Source: Sclerodactyla briareus (Eukaryota > Echinodermata > Holothuroidea > Dendrochirotida > Sclerodactylidae). From it: a stretch of DNA of 64,000 bases. Position numbers and translations under genes: made by a program. Shown here one piece after another: positions 34,701 through 47,800 of the stretch. Numbering within the stretch: the first letter of the stretch is position 1; each line of letters opens with the position of its first letter. Under the pieces are notes generated by a model that made no database searches, was not told where the DNA came from, and saw nothing but the letters and a program-made list of their open reading frames with translations. The DNA is taken from the NCBI GenBank assembly GCA_026419785.1, contig JAODTK010005603.1, positions 62,001 to 126,000 of the forward strand, given 5' to 3'.

Positions 34701-37141
34701 TTCTACTTTCGACCACCGAAGTGTTGTGTGCCCTCTCATAATCTCTGGTTGCTTCCCTCCCTCTCCCCCTTTCCCATACAATAGCCTCCCAGTGAAGACA
34801 GTACAAATTCTTGAATTGTCAAATTTTATTGTTATTCCTAATCTGTTTGAGTATTGGACTAGCACCACGTGACCAGCCTATCTGTCCTCCTTATCAGTAG
34901 TGGTGTTGCTATGGTGGGTTGGAATTATTTGGTCTTTACAATGCAAACCCCCCAGGTTTATAGGCAGCTTATGAAAATTGAAAATAAGTAAGCCCTTTTT
35001 CCAATTTCAAGCCTGCATCACTGCATTTTATTGACAAATTCCTAATTGCAAGGTATAACGCCTTTCTTGCGTATACTTCCTCTCATTAAGTGTTTTATTT
35101 TACATTTCATCCCAGTGGCTTTCCCTCGGGGAACGGTACAAATTTGGATTAGTAACCATGATATCGATGGCAGGGTGGGAGAGGGGGGGGGTAGACAAAT
35201 TGGCAATTTTTTTTCCATAGGCGTATATTATATTTACCCGGGGGGGACGCCAAGTTTGTGCTGTTACATTATTGAAAACGGTGATTGATCTTCAAAATTC
35301 CCCATTTACTAGTTATTACAGCGAAATGCAACCCCAGGACATGTCCTGCTGAATTCAATTACAACACCTATGTGGCCCAGCCATTATCCTCTCAACCACG
35401 CCTGCATTGTGTTGTGTATAACTATAATCAGCCTTCATTGTTTGACTGGTCCACATTCCCAATCCTCAAAAGGAATTTATTCTCTCAAGTTTGTGTGGTG
35501 AGACTGCAAGTAAACAAACCCATAATAAACTTTTGACTGCCTGTCAGACATTCAGTGTGTAAATGGTAACCCTGGGCACTGCAATGCTCAGAGGATTGAG
35601 GGTGGTAATCCAATTATTCTCTGTGTGCACTTCCGTCTCCTGATTATCTGATTGTTTACACTTCCCTAATTGGAATGCAAAAAACACAGTTTCCAGGATG
35701 TGAATTACTTGACAGGCAGACGGACCATTTGGGTATTAGTACCCTGTGATTCATGACAAGCCCTAACTGGAGGGGATTAACTGTGTGTGGTGTAGAGCGT
35801 GCGAGGGTCAGTGAGTTTTTGGGAGAAGAAGAAAGCAAGGGGCAAGTAAGCTTCTGAAAGTGGGAGAGGCCAACCTTTGTGGCATTTTTTCCGCTATGGG
35901 CAAAAGAGAAGGCATTACCCTGTCCCCAGGCAGAAATGGGTAGGAGTTTGAGTCTATTAAATATCTCTCTTCTTCCCCCCAGTGGCCTCTCTATCGTTTT
36001 TTGACTGTCGCAGGATGTGGGGCTTTTGGGAAAAGTGATTGCCGGGATAATAACATTTTAAACAACTGCATCTCTGATATCCTCCGTTGGTCTGCGAGGA
36101 ATGCACTCAACTCAAGCTCAACGACACACGACATAACTCCTACATTTTTCATCTAAATATTCGTCGACCGGCCATCCCTGTACATATTACTGTCGGCACT
36201 CTTAGGTTACAACAAACAACCCTATCATCCCAAGGAACCTCGGAGTTACTATGTGATCGATGCTACGATGAAGGAACACGTCAAAAATGCATGCAAGTCA
36301 GCATGAGTGCAATTAGATGTATTGGATAGCTACGAGAGTTCCTCACAGAATCTGCTACAAAATCGCTTATCCACTCTTTTTTTAGCAGCAGACTCGATTC
36401 TTGCAACAGCCTACTTTAATGGACTCCCTGATTACGAGATTTAACACCTTCAGCGCGTTCAAAATAGTGCTGCCAGAATATCTGTGCTTGTCTCGCGCAG
36501 GAGAACATCTCTCCAGATTACACAACAACACCTTTCATTGGCTCCCCATCAAAAAACGGATAATCCTTCACGATTCTTCTGCTCACATACAAGGCCCACA
36601 CAAACAAGTCTCACTACAGTTTCGTCATATAAAGCCCTACATCCCAGCACGCACCCTTCGGTCCACCAGCCACATCGACTTCAGAACAGTGAGGGTATGC
36701 GACACAGTACTATGGTGACCGGGCTTTCCAGGTGTCTGCCCTGCCCCTGTTCTGCTGTTCTGTGGAACTCGTCTCCCACAATCCATCCGTGAGTGCAACA
36801 CCCTCCAGAACTTCAAGGCTCGCTGAAACGCCATCTCTTCTCAAACTACTTTTCTTGTTCCGTCTCCTCTTGGTCTTGTCTTGCTTCTTGTGCTTGTCTG
36901 GTACTATGCAAACACCACCTAATGGTTATCACTGCATAGGCGTATTACGTTAGCGTTGTATATATTAAGGATCGTAAAGCGCATAGAGAATGTTTTCATT
37001 ATTATGCGCTATATAAGAATTTCATTATTTATTATTAAACATGGCCAGAAGTCCAATACTTGGATAATACTGAGGCCCACATAATTCAGAATGTCTCAAC
37101 ATGGCTAATATATATATATATATAATATATATTATATATAT

Positions 37142-37186
<45 letters not shown>

Positions 37187-38785
37187 CTATATATATATAA
37201 TAATAACATATATATAAACACTAAACATTACAGAAATCTTGTCTGTCTATTATCTCTTTTGGATTATTACCATGCACCAGATATTTTGTTATGGGAGGTG
37301 CTGCTGGGTGGGTCATATAGAGAGACCTCCCACCCCCCACATGCCAGGAGAGAAATATGTGATTTGCAAGCCGTGTGAAAAGTTTGACACTAAATTTAGC
37401 AATAAGACATTTGATGGCTGTAAATGGGCTATGATACAAGTAAAACCAAAAATTTTAATTAACAGTTTGCCAACTTGTCAATTGCATGACCCTCCCTTGT
37501 ACCCCATACCAGGTGAGTCATTGCACTTAGGTGGGTCACAACAAATGATGCACCCCCTCAGCCTTTCGTGCTGAAAATAAGAAATTGGGATACACCCACA
37601 GTCACTTTGAAAGAGCACAGCCACTCTTCTGTAGCAAATTTGAACGATATGACTGGCAATGACTTACCCTCATTCACATTAATGATTAACGACATATGTT
37701 ACAAGAACCAACATGTGAGACACTCTGCTATTGGTCCTGAATGTTTACCCCTACAATGACTCACCCTTGTCCAGGGTATAGTTGAGGGATGCAATTGACA
37801 ATAAATAGGCCTGTACGCACTTCGCTTTCCCCACACATATACCCCCACAAAGGAGATTTTTTTTTTCCACATTCGTTGATGAGTTGATGATGTTGGTCCC
37901 GTTCCGATCAAAGAACTGCACTTCATTCAATCTATCGGCTTTGACCACACCATCACTTAAGTGATGATTTCGCTAAAGTATCCTCATCATTGTAGCCTTG
38001 CACTGCAGTCTGCTGACTCCGTGTTACGGTCGCTGGGGCTTCCCACACTTAATGGAAAACGTTGGCCCTCGCTGGTTATGACTCGTGACTTTACCAAATT
38101 CACTCTTCAAGATACACTTACCTTACCACCAGGTTTATTTTTTCAGTATTTCCTTCAAATTAATGCCCTCAGATGACTTTTTTTGACCTTGGTCAAAGCA
38201 ACAAGCATCTCTTGCGGTTAGTAATATTGCAGGGGATTGGGTCGTTTTGTGTCAGTTGTGGTTTGATTTGGCAACATACATCTTGCAAAGGGTTTGATAT
38301 AGCTGAGTACGGGGAAATGCAGAAAAAAGGCAAGGAATCACTACGCAGAGCTTGCATCTTGTTTGTTAACAGGCATCACAGTGGTTGTATCACCACTGTT
38401 AAAAAGGTCCTCACAGCGTCCATCGTCGCGTCTTTCCTCCGGAAACGCTCGGATCAAACTCGAGCGGGTCCTGAAGAACTCCTCCATCCGCGCCAATGAC
38501 AATAAGTGGTCAGCTGAATGTTAGGAAAAAGAGAAACAAATTTATATAGCGCTGGGACGCTCACGCTCGAGTGCGCGCCTGCTTAGGAGCTGTGGGAGCG
38601 CGCCCTGGGCCCACGTGGTCGCCTGAATGGTAGAGGGCGGCCTCCTGAGGCAGAGTCGGCCGGGGGTTGCCTTAATGAGTATTTCCAGTATGCGTTAGGA
38701 AGTGGTTATGGCGGTGCGTGTATGTATGTATGTATTATGTATGTATGTATGTATGTATGTAATGTATGTCTGTATGTATGTATTA

Positions 38786-38831
<46 letters not shown>

Positions 38832-41800
38832 TATGTATGTATGTATTTAGTATGTATGTATGCCTGTTCCCACTGGACTACCGTATCGCGTACATGTACC
38901 CATTATATAATCTCTCGAAGATCTGTTAACAACATTTTCGTACGGCTTGCCTCTCTCTCTCTCTTCATAGATAACTTCTTTCTTCAGTACTACAGCGATA
39001 AACAGCATCCACCAAGCACTACGGCACGAATTTGTTTAAACATTTTTAGTATGACCCAGTATACAATCCCCCTCCCCACGAAGTTCACTGGTACTGTCCG
39101 AACATTTAGGAACCACACATACCTTCATAAAAGCGTGTATATCCTAATATGAATTAGTTGCACACACGCTTACATTCTCCCGGCAGGTTTTTTGTATCCG
39201 CCATGCTGTGATGTCGTAATGCATTATCCCTGCTCGTCTCCCAGCCGCGGGAGGATAGAGCCCAAAGACTCCTTCAAACCTAGGCATAACTGATACCAAA
39301 GAAATCACATCGTAAAAAAAACTAATTATAATAATACATTTTCATTTATTTTATTTTATTCTTTCATTCAACCTCCAACCTGGAGAAAACACCATCAAAA
39401 TATGTAAAACAGTATACACAATGTCTGAGTTCGATACATGGAAAGATGCTTACTTCGCTGCTATGTCAGGTCGCTTGCCCAGCTCCAACAGAGTGGAATC
39501 CCAGGTGTTTTTATGGTGGTTCTCGTGGCCTGGAGAAAATAATAAACAATAAAAATGCCTTTAAAGGTAGCTGCGTTCACCCCACCAGCCGTACCTCACC
39601 ACAGCCATAAATGGCCGATTATGGTTTGGGGCCGTTCGGATCCTGCAGAAAAATTAGCCAGCAAATGTTCAATCACAACATAATTGCTGACCCCCTTCAC
39701 CATGTCCCCAATTTTTACAAGCAATGACACCATCTAGACCCAAAACAACAGGGTTTCTGTACTCTTATGAGTGGAAAACAGCATACTAATTTTAACTGAT
39801 TGACAAACATCTGTACTTAGTGTTCCTAGGATTCTCAGTTCTGAGGCCTCTGACCTGGCCCCAAAACAATGGGGCTCAGCACTCATCATGGGGGAACAAA
39901 CATACCAATCGTGAGCTCAGTCCATCCACATCGGATTTACAAGCTGTGAATTTGGCAAGAATATTGATTTTTCACATTGTTTCTACCAAAATGACCCTCA
40001 TTACACCAAAAAAGTGGGCTTCTGTACTCTCCATGAGGAAGATTCACCCCAAACTCCAACCTGCGTGATTCGTGGAAATGGTACCCTAATACTCCCAATA
40101 AAAAAGTAAAAAAAAAAAATTAATGGTTGCCTATCTAAACCAATATGTTAATAACGCAAAATCCATACCAGCATACCGAGAATGAACATTTTTGGTACGA
40201 AAACAGGTTTGTTTGGCGTCGTAGAGAAAAGTTTTATACAAAGTTTCAAAACAAAGTCAGGTTATGATCGCGTTCAATTCACTTTTAACTACAGTATTTT
40301 TTCTGCATGGCTGTAGTAGGTAACGTTGTAACATGAATGTTACAACATAAATAAATTGAACGCAATTCTCAAAATTACTTCCTAGATCTCGAATTATCTT
40401 TATATTATATCAGTAAACCAGAAAGTTTCTATACGCCCAATGCAGTTGACAGGCGCGAGTGAGTGTGTCTGGACTGAGAGAGGGGAGGGGGGTTGAGGTC
40501 GGAGCAAGAGAAGAGAAGGCGCGCCCTCACAAATTGCCCCACCCTCCCTTTTGCAAATAAGTTAAATTATGAGGGCCTTAACACATGTGCCTTGCCAATA
40601 TGGCTAAAAGAACAGCTGCGAAACTCTACTAAAACTGCAAAAAAAAAAAAAAAAAATCAGTTTTTGGGGTGTTAAAAAATTATCGATTCAATTGGGTTGA
40701 CAGGGGTTGACCCGCCCTCCCCCCCCCCATTCTTCTGCCACCCCCCTTGTGGTTACGCCACTGGGATTCCCAAGATGGAAAAATTTACCATCAAGGTAGA
40801 CGTTTGAAACCAAAATAATCCAAGTATCGATTTCGTTCATTCATAAGATTTGGGAGTGAATCTTTCAAAAAAGGAATTTGGTTTGATTCTCCCTTATCAC
40901 TTTTTCGTGCTAAACAAGGACGATCATTGAGTTAATAATTTTTGTCCCACCGTGGCTGCATTTTAGAAAAGATGGTGTAAGCTTTTGTTTGGAGAAGCCT
41001 CGTTTATCGAAGGTTCAAAGCATCCTAACAACTTCATTCCGTATGTGACATATCCTAATACTCGTGTACAATGTTGTTCTCTCTCAATGAATTCATTTCC
41101 GGGAAGGAAGAAATGATTTATAATGGTTCGTTATAGTTATAGTTAGGGACATACTATGGACAGCATTATTTTAATTGAGTCAAAGAAAATGTTAACGCCC
41201 GAAATTCACTTCAACATGGTTCTCAGTGAAGGGGAGGTGTTCTTTATGCAGAAAAAAAAACACTAGTGAGACTCACTTCGATTATGTTCGTGTGTGGGCC
41301 GCAATACTATACTTGGGTACATAAGGCTCACCTTCCCCCGGAGTACCGTCTACCTATTTTCTGAGTCAGATGCAGATCAAAGGGGCAGGAGATTTGTCAA
41401 CAGTTTCAAATCTTGTGAACGTTATACGTACCGGAGATACAGAAGCTTTGCGGATGTACCAAAGATGTTCGGGGAAGAGCGGACTGCTGGCGTTGCAAAC
41501 AAAGTAGACTCCAATGATCAGTGCTTGAACAACAGTCAGAGTTTATCCAGTGAACCCAGGCTTGCTACAATGAGGTTGCACTTTTTAGTTTACAGGTAAC
41601 CAAAGTTTTGTCTGTCTTCAGTGTAAAATAGGGAATTCATGAGAATTGTTGGGTTCTAATACCAAGTGCTCTTATGTCAGGTCAAAAGTTACCAGGGCTG
41701 ACACTCGCGCGTGGGGAAGAGAAAGAATTTCTGTCTGGGTATTGATGGCAAGTAGTTTGGTAGCACCAGATCGCGAAACGTGGAAGCTCCCGCGGAACAC

Positions 41801-44800
41801 ACAAAAAGAATTCTTCCAAATCGAATCATTCCCGTGTTTCGCTCGACGATCTGTGAAACACGGCTTCATGGGATTACGGTGAACACAGCCTTTAGGGGAG
41901 TACGGTGAATACGCTTAAGGGAATTACCGAGTCTGTGGGGTCCTAGTTATGGATGGCCGCAATCCACACTAGCCCACAAAATGATTTATGGAAATATATT
42001 GAATTATTATAGCTATCAATGACGTTAGGAGATTTGGAGCATTAGGCAAGGTAAATTGTTAAAACAAAAACAACGCTGTGTTTCCGACTACTAACGTAAC
42101 GGTTGTAAATCATCACTTTGACCCGCGACACAGATAAAATTGTGAGACCGTCCACCAAAACGATCCATTTCAATTGTTCTCGCTTGGCCTCAGGACTTGA
42201 GAATGGTATTTAGTATGTTGTCTCGGTACCTCTCCCTCTGTATGTTTTCAGACACTTCCACGATCAAACCTCCCATATTCCGAAGAAATAAGAGAGAAAG
42301 AAATTAAGAGAGATTGTTTCACCTTAGTTCCGGTATAGATCGAGTCATGGGTTCCACTAGAAATGGAGATTGGAAGGTAAATGTCATCCTTTCATGGTTA
42401 TTTGTCCAAACAAGTATTGGGCAACTATATGCGAATCGTTGATTTCTTGATATATCTTGGTATAACTTTTTCATACCCAAAGTAGATATCATCATTAAAT
42501 GTACACCTTCACATCTCACTAAAGTCTCTACGGGCGTGAAGGAGGCCATAAATACAAAGTCAGGAAACTAGTCCCCTCTTTTGGTCACCCAATTACTCTA
42601 CATTACTTTAGGGTGGCACGACTCTTCAAAGCTTGGCGCGGTCACGAATCGTCTCTCTTTCTGCCATAGGCGGATAGGCCTTATGGGTTAATCTGTCATG
42701 ATGAGTCCTGTCCATTTGCAATGTTTTACCACCCCAGCGTCCTTCTTGGAACGTCCTCTACCCCTCCTTCCATTCAGTTTGCCGGGATTAATGGTTTGGT
42801 TTTTTCTGTGCTCTGTGGATGTTTCCAAAGTATTAACATTTCTTCCTCTGATAGTTTTAGTGGCCTGTTTCCAAAGTATAAACATTTCTTCCTCTTGATT
42901 AGTTTAGAGGTAGCATTCTCTCCTCTCCAACATATGGGACCCGAACATGGGATGATGTGATATATGGAGATGCCGAACAACATCTTCTTAGAAGTCCAAA
43001 GTGTTTTTCCACTTGTACCTATTGTCCAATAACCACATGTAGAGAAAACATAGTGCAAAACCCTACTGCACCAATGGTAGGGATGTCTATGACTGGTAAT
43101 GGGAATAGTACGATAAACTCTAGGGTATGTAGATTGATTTATTCACAAGCTCGTAAATACACTTCCTATTGCAACAAGTTGCATGGCATAATTTGGCCTT
43201 GTGACAGCTCTTATCATGGAAGCTGCCTGCTCACATGTCCTCTTGTTCATCTGGAGGGTGGGAGTGCCCACGCGTCCCTTCACCGGCTATTTCGATCCAG
43301 CGTGACATACGGTGGGTGCTAATGTTAGCCACATGAGGGCCACAATATGGACTATCGAAGTGGTGAATTACGCTATATATACGGGAGGTTCATCGGCTTG
43401 ATCAAACATAAAGTCTACCTGAAGATATTGTGTTCAGGTTGTTAAAACAGTTGGTAAGACCTCTATAGGAGTATCCGTGCGAGGGCGGGAACTTACCGCT
43501 CGGAAGATAAGGACAATTGAGAAACGTTTCAAAGAAGGGCCATCAGGTTAAATATCTGCGAGAATCTGTCATTAATTAGAGAAAAAGGACTGGAAGCGTC
43601 TTGGTTTACTTGGTCTGGAGCTAAGGCGGAAAATTTCGGAGGTGATGTTATCCAGGTTCTCACAATGGTTTATGGTTTCAATGGCCTTCCTACGACTAAT
43701 TCTTGAATGATTTATGTGCCCAACTGAAGGGTCATCGCTCAAAGCTCCGTGCCAATCATTGGCAGATAGATATTTCGGAAGTTTCTTTTCAGTGAGTGGA
43801 TCAGTGAGTGTTAATACCCTCAAGAACAGTCTTGATTCGTTTTTCGGAATTGTTAGGGATATGGTTTCCATTTCCTTTCTTTGGTGTATCTCAGTTGTTT
43901 TAAGGTTTTCTCGAGGTTTTGCTTGGTGTTAGAAACGGTACTCAACTGGCCGAATTGCGCTGCCTTTCATACAACAACCAGGCTGGCGAGGCCTAATAAG
44001 CCCGTCAAGTGCGCATGCTCACAACAGAACAGTTTGGGAAGGAAAATAGACGAGATTCGGTCAGATCCCCTCATAGCAATACCGTTCGCTTATTTTAAAC
44101 TGCCATTCACTATTTTGAAAAAAGCAACCAATTCATCTCAAGTTTTCGGATGTTATTGTTGATAGCGTGAGGGGAAAATCTTGTTAAAGGTTGTGATGGC
44201 AGATTCGTAAACTTTCGGCCTAGGAGTTTATGCCACCCCTGTACGTTCAACGTCGAAACTGCGAGTCATTCCGCTATGACCTTCGCCACAATATCATTAT
44301 CCTCTCATTAACTGTAACTCCGAACTGCTTATTAAAAATGTCAATAAATTCTCTTCTTACTTCTCCAAAGTACCCGAATCGGTTGCCGAGTTGTCAATGC
44401 CTTGTTACAGACTGTACTTTTCTTGTCATTCCTCAATGAAAAATACATTACTACGGTTTTTGGATCTGGGGCGCGGGATGGGGTGAATTGGGTGGGGAAA
44501 CTCCAAACTTGTGTTTCCAATGAATGAGTGTATAATACTCAGACCCAGGAATACTACCTGACTGAGTCTGGAATATGATATTATTGTTGTAGTGGTTTAC
44601 TTACCGCATCGAAAGGCCCCTGCGAATATCCGCAACATTCCTTTGAGGGATTCATCAACGGCGTCAAATAAGGACTGCTTCCGAGCCCAATTAGTTCTTC
44701 GGTCATTCCAAAGGCAGCCTGCAAATATTGAAAAGTCTATGTGAGAACTATTTCGCCTTTGAAGCGAGCGTATAGGAATTGTTCAGCCCACGTGCACCTC

Positions 44801-47800
44801 TTGATTATAGTGATTAGAGCTAAGCACCCAACGTTCCACGCCTTTACCCAAACGTACTTTTGCTATCACGTCGAGCGTCACACAACGCAGCCCCTCCATC
44901 AAAGGAAGGAACCGGTTTTTGTTCAGAGTCGGCGTCCCACTGGAACTTCAACACCAAGTTGATCGGCACTCTCGTTGATTAGTAGTACCCCATCACATTC
45001 TTCAGCTTCCTGTAGATTGAGCATATATTAAAATGACATCGGTTGAATTCCGGATGATTCCACAGTAAGGAACTACGTTTTTTGTGAGAGTGAGGTCCCA
45101 CGCACACCCGGAGCCACATACGTACCACTGACGAATGATCGACCTACATTGTGGATTCTGGTTGCATCAATAGAACACACACACACAGAAGAGAGGAAAG
45201 GAGAGAGAGACACACAATACGAAGTTTTTTTTTTGCAATGAGCTATTGTATCAATCTTTTTTCTCCCCTCCCCCTTATCGGTCAGGCCGAGACATAAAAC
45301 TGAAAAAGTGAAAAAGCATCAAAGCTATTACAGCTGTTTCACTTACTTCCTGTGGAATGCGGGGTTTGGGTAATATTCTTCGGACGGACGCCCAACTTTG
45401 CATTGGTTTCGTTCTGTGACCAAGCCGTCTCTCAGAGGAATTTGACACCGATATGATCCAACCTATCGTACGTGTCTGGCTTGGTGTTGGATGTGTTCAC
45501 AGCATTCCTTGGATATAGAACGAATTCATTGGAGAGCAATCGTTAGTTCTTATTCTCTTTATATACCCGACCAGCCCTCTCCACAGCAAGATTCGTTTAC
45601 TTGCCAGGTTCTGAATTTCTTCTAATCTGCAAACAGTATATTGCCCATAGAAAGAGCCAGTGGTCCAAGTGGCCCTCATTTCGTGCCCTAAGAGATTCTC
45701 ACGCAATGGGAGGGGGGGGGGGAAGATGGCCGCCCCACTTATGCGCGAACGTCAATGTAAATCAAGCAGTCGGAAGAAGACATTAGGAAGCAGCAGTCCT
45801 GATGGACAGTGAGAACAAATAAATAAGAGGGAGTTATCTTCCACTAGTCATCTCCCCAACTTTCCGAACGTCAGAAAATCCCCTTTTCCAAGGCTCAAGA
45901 TATGAGATAACATCTTTCGTCATTTATTCAACCGTATTGAGTGAGTGTCTTAGATAATCTATTATTGCACCAAATGTTCATCTGAGGCGACCTAAAAGAC
46001 ACCTTCTTCAAGGGGAGAGGTATCCCCGTTCCAATAAAACACAGGTCAAATGAATTATATTTTCCAAAATGTAGTAGGTGTGCTTATTGAGGCAAGTTAG
46101 CAGATTCGAATCTATGTTAAGAATTCTTGGAAATGAAGGTAGGCCAGTAGAGTCATACCCACAAGTTTTCATGAAAATCGAACAAACTTTGAAATCCTGC
46201 ATTCTACATTATGAAAAGAAGAAAACATTGAATGAAACAGTGACACTCAAAGTTATGTTAAACAGTTCCCGGACCGAAAGGTAAACTGCACCACCAGGTT
46301 TTATGAAAATCGACAAATTTGAAATTTCGCATAAATTATGAGAATCAGCACGTTGAATAACTTCAGTACCCTGGAAGCTATTGTGAACATTTTTGGAACG
46401 AAGGTAAAACCATACCCCCCCCAAATGGTTTTCATGGAAATCCAACCAACTTTAGGATTTCGCGGTAAATTCTGCAAATTAAACACATCGAATGAAGTTC
46501 GGAGCATAAGGAAGACCATTTTCACCAAGTTTCGTAAAATCCAAACAAACTTCGAAAGCTCGCAAAACATATGCAAATTAGACGAACGTAATCAGCATAT
46601 TTTACATTGAAATTCAATCAGTTATCATACCTCATATTTTGTTAGCTCTGTGCCAGAAGAACCAATTCACCGTCACCCGTTACGGTTAGTCCGTATATTG
46701 CTAACAAGTTAAACAATAAATTACATGTGTTTTCGCCTATTTGATTAGTGGCTTCTGTGCTCAAAATCTAATCAGATGCGTGTTCAACATTACTAATACA
46801 AAATCCGGTCTTACCCGTCTTGAAGAAATCCCTGTTAACGAGGAAAGTGTGACACAATCACACACATTACGCGCACTGCACACAAACACAAACACAACAT
46901 GTCAAAGACACACGCATGCAAAACACAAACACACACCCCACCCGCTATAAAACAACCTCTAAGTCTGTTTCTGAAACTTCGTCCAGCGAGATAACAAAAA
47001 GGGGATACAAGAGAGCTACATTTTATATGGGTTCATTTTGGGTTCTCCATTCAATCGTACATCACAGGGTCGGCCAGCTCAAACAACTTCAGAAATGTAA
47101 CTTTAAGCTTTGGTAGGGGAAATGCCAGCCTGGGGGGTCATTCACATGATCACGATTTCAGGCGCTGGCTTCAGGCCACGTTCCTTCCTCGTTCACGCGC
47201 CCCGCCTCAAGTGATGAATGTGGAGCGTGGTTTGACGCTTTGGATAACTTGAAAAAGAAACCCCCGCCCTCCTTTCAGCGTTATTGCATACAAGCGGAAT
47301 CACATAATTTCAATACTGCACTACGTAGATTCTCAATTTTTTTTCGGACGGAGAAAATGCGTGAAATATACCATTTGGGGTTTTTCAATTTACTTCTAAA
47401 TTGCTTGGGTGCATTAATTGTTTACACGATTTATTTTATTGACGACAATCCTCTTTTAATATGGCGAGAAAGTAGTGGGGATTGAGTTTAATGAGTCCAA
47501 CCGTCCTGCAGTGCAGTGAGGACACTTTCAATTTCTAACGATATTTCAATGTGACAGTTGCGTGATGCGCGCGTTGTTTAGCTTGTTAAATGATGCCACG
47601 CGCTGTGACCAAGTTCACGTCGCGGACATGTAAAAGTTTTAGACTCCCCCCCCATGCATTGGTAAGAATCGACGTAGTAGTACGGCAGTTGATGAGTTCG
47701 CGCATGCAAAGTAAGTTTAGCATTACGCCATAAGGCCTCACGTCGTAGCTCGCGTCCCCGTCGTAATGTATGCTCCCAAATATTGTATATGAGAACGGCA

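Noticed and set aside
41294-41599. 101-codon plus-strand frame as a P450 or other exon
   Set aside because: No P450 motif on either strand and no recognised family.
45510-45706. Candidate for the missing second P450 exon (NLLGHEMRATW on the minus strand)
   Set aside because: It faintly resembles the FLLGHLP start of that exon, but the downstream frame does not match the expected GPVVRV block and splice signals are unclear.
47240-47485. Possible small membrane protein (hydrophobic C-terminal half)
   Set aside because: No family resemblance, no splice or promoter context, and it lies inside an intron of the opposite-strand gene.
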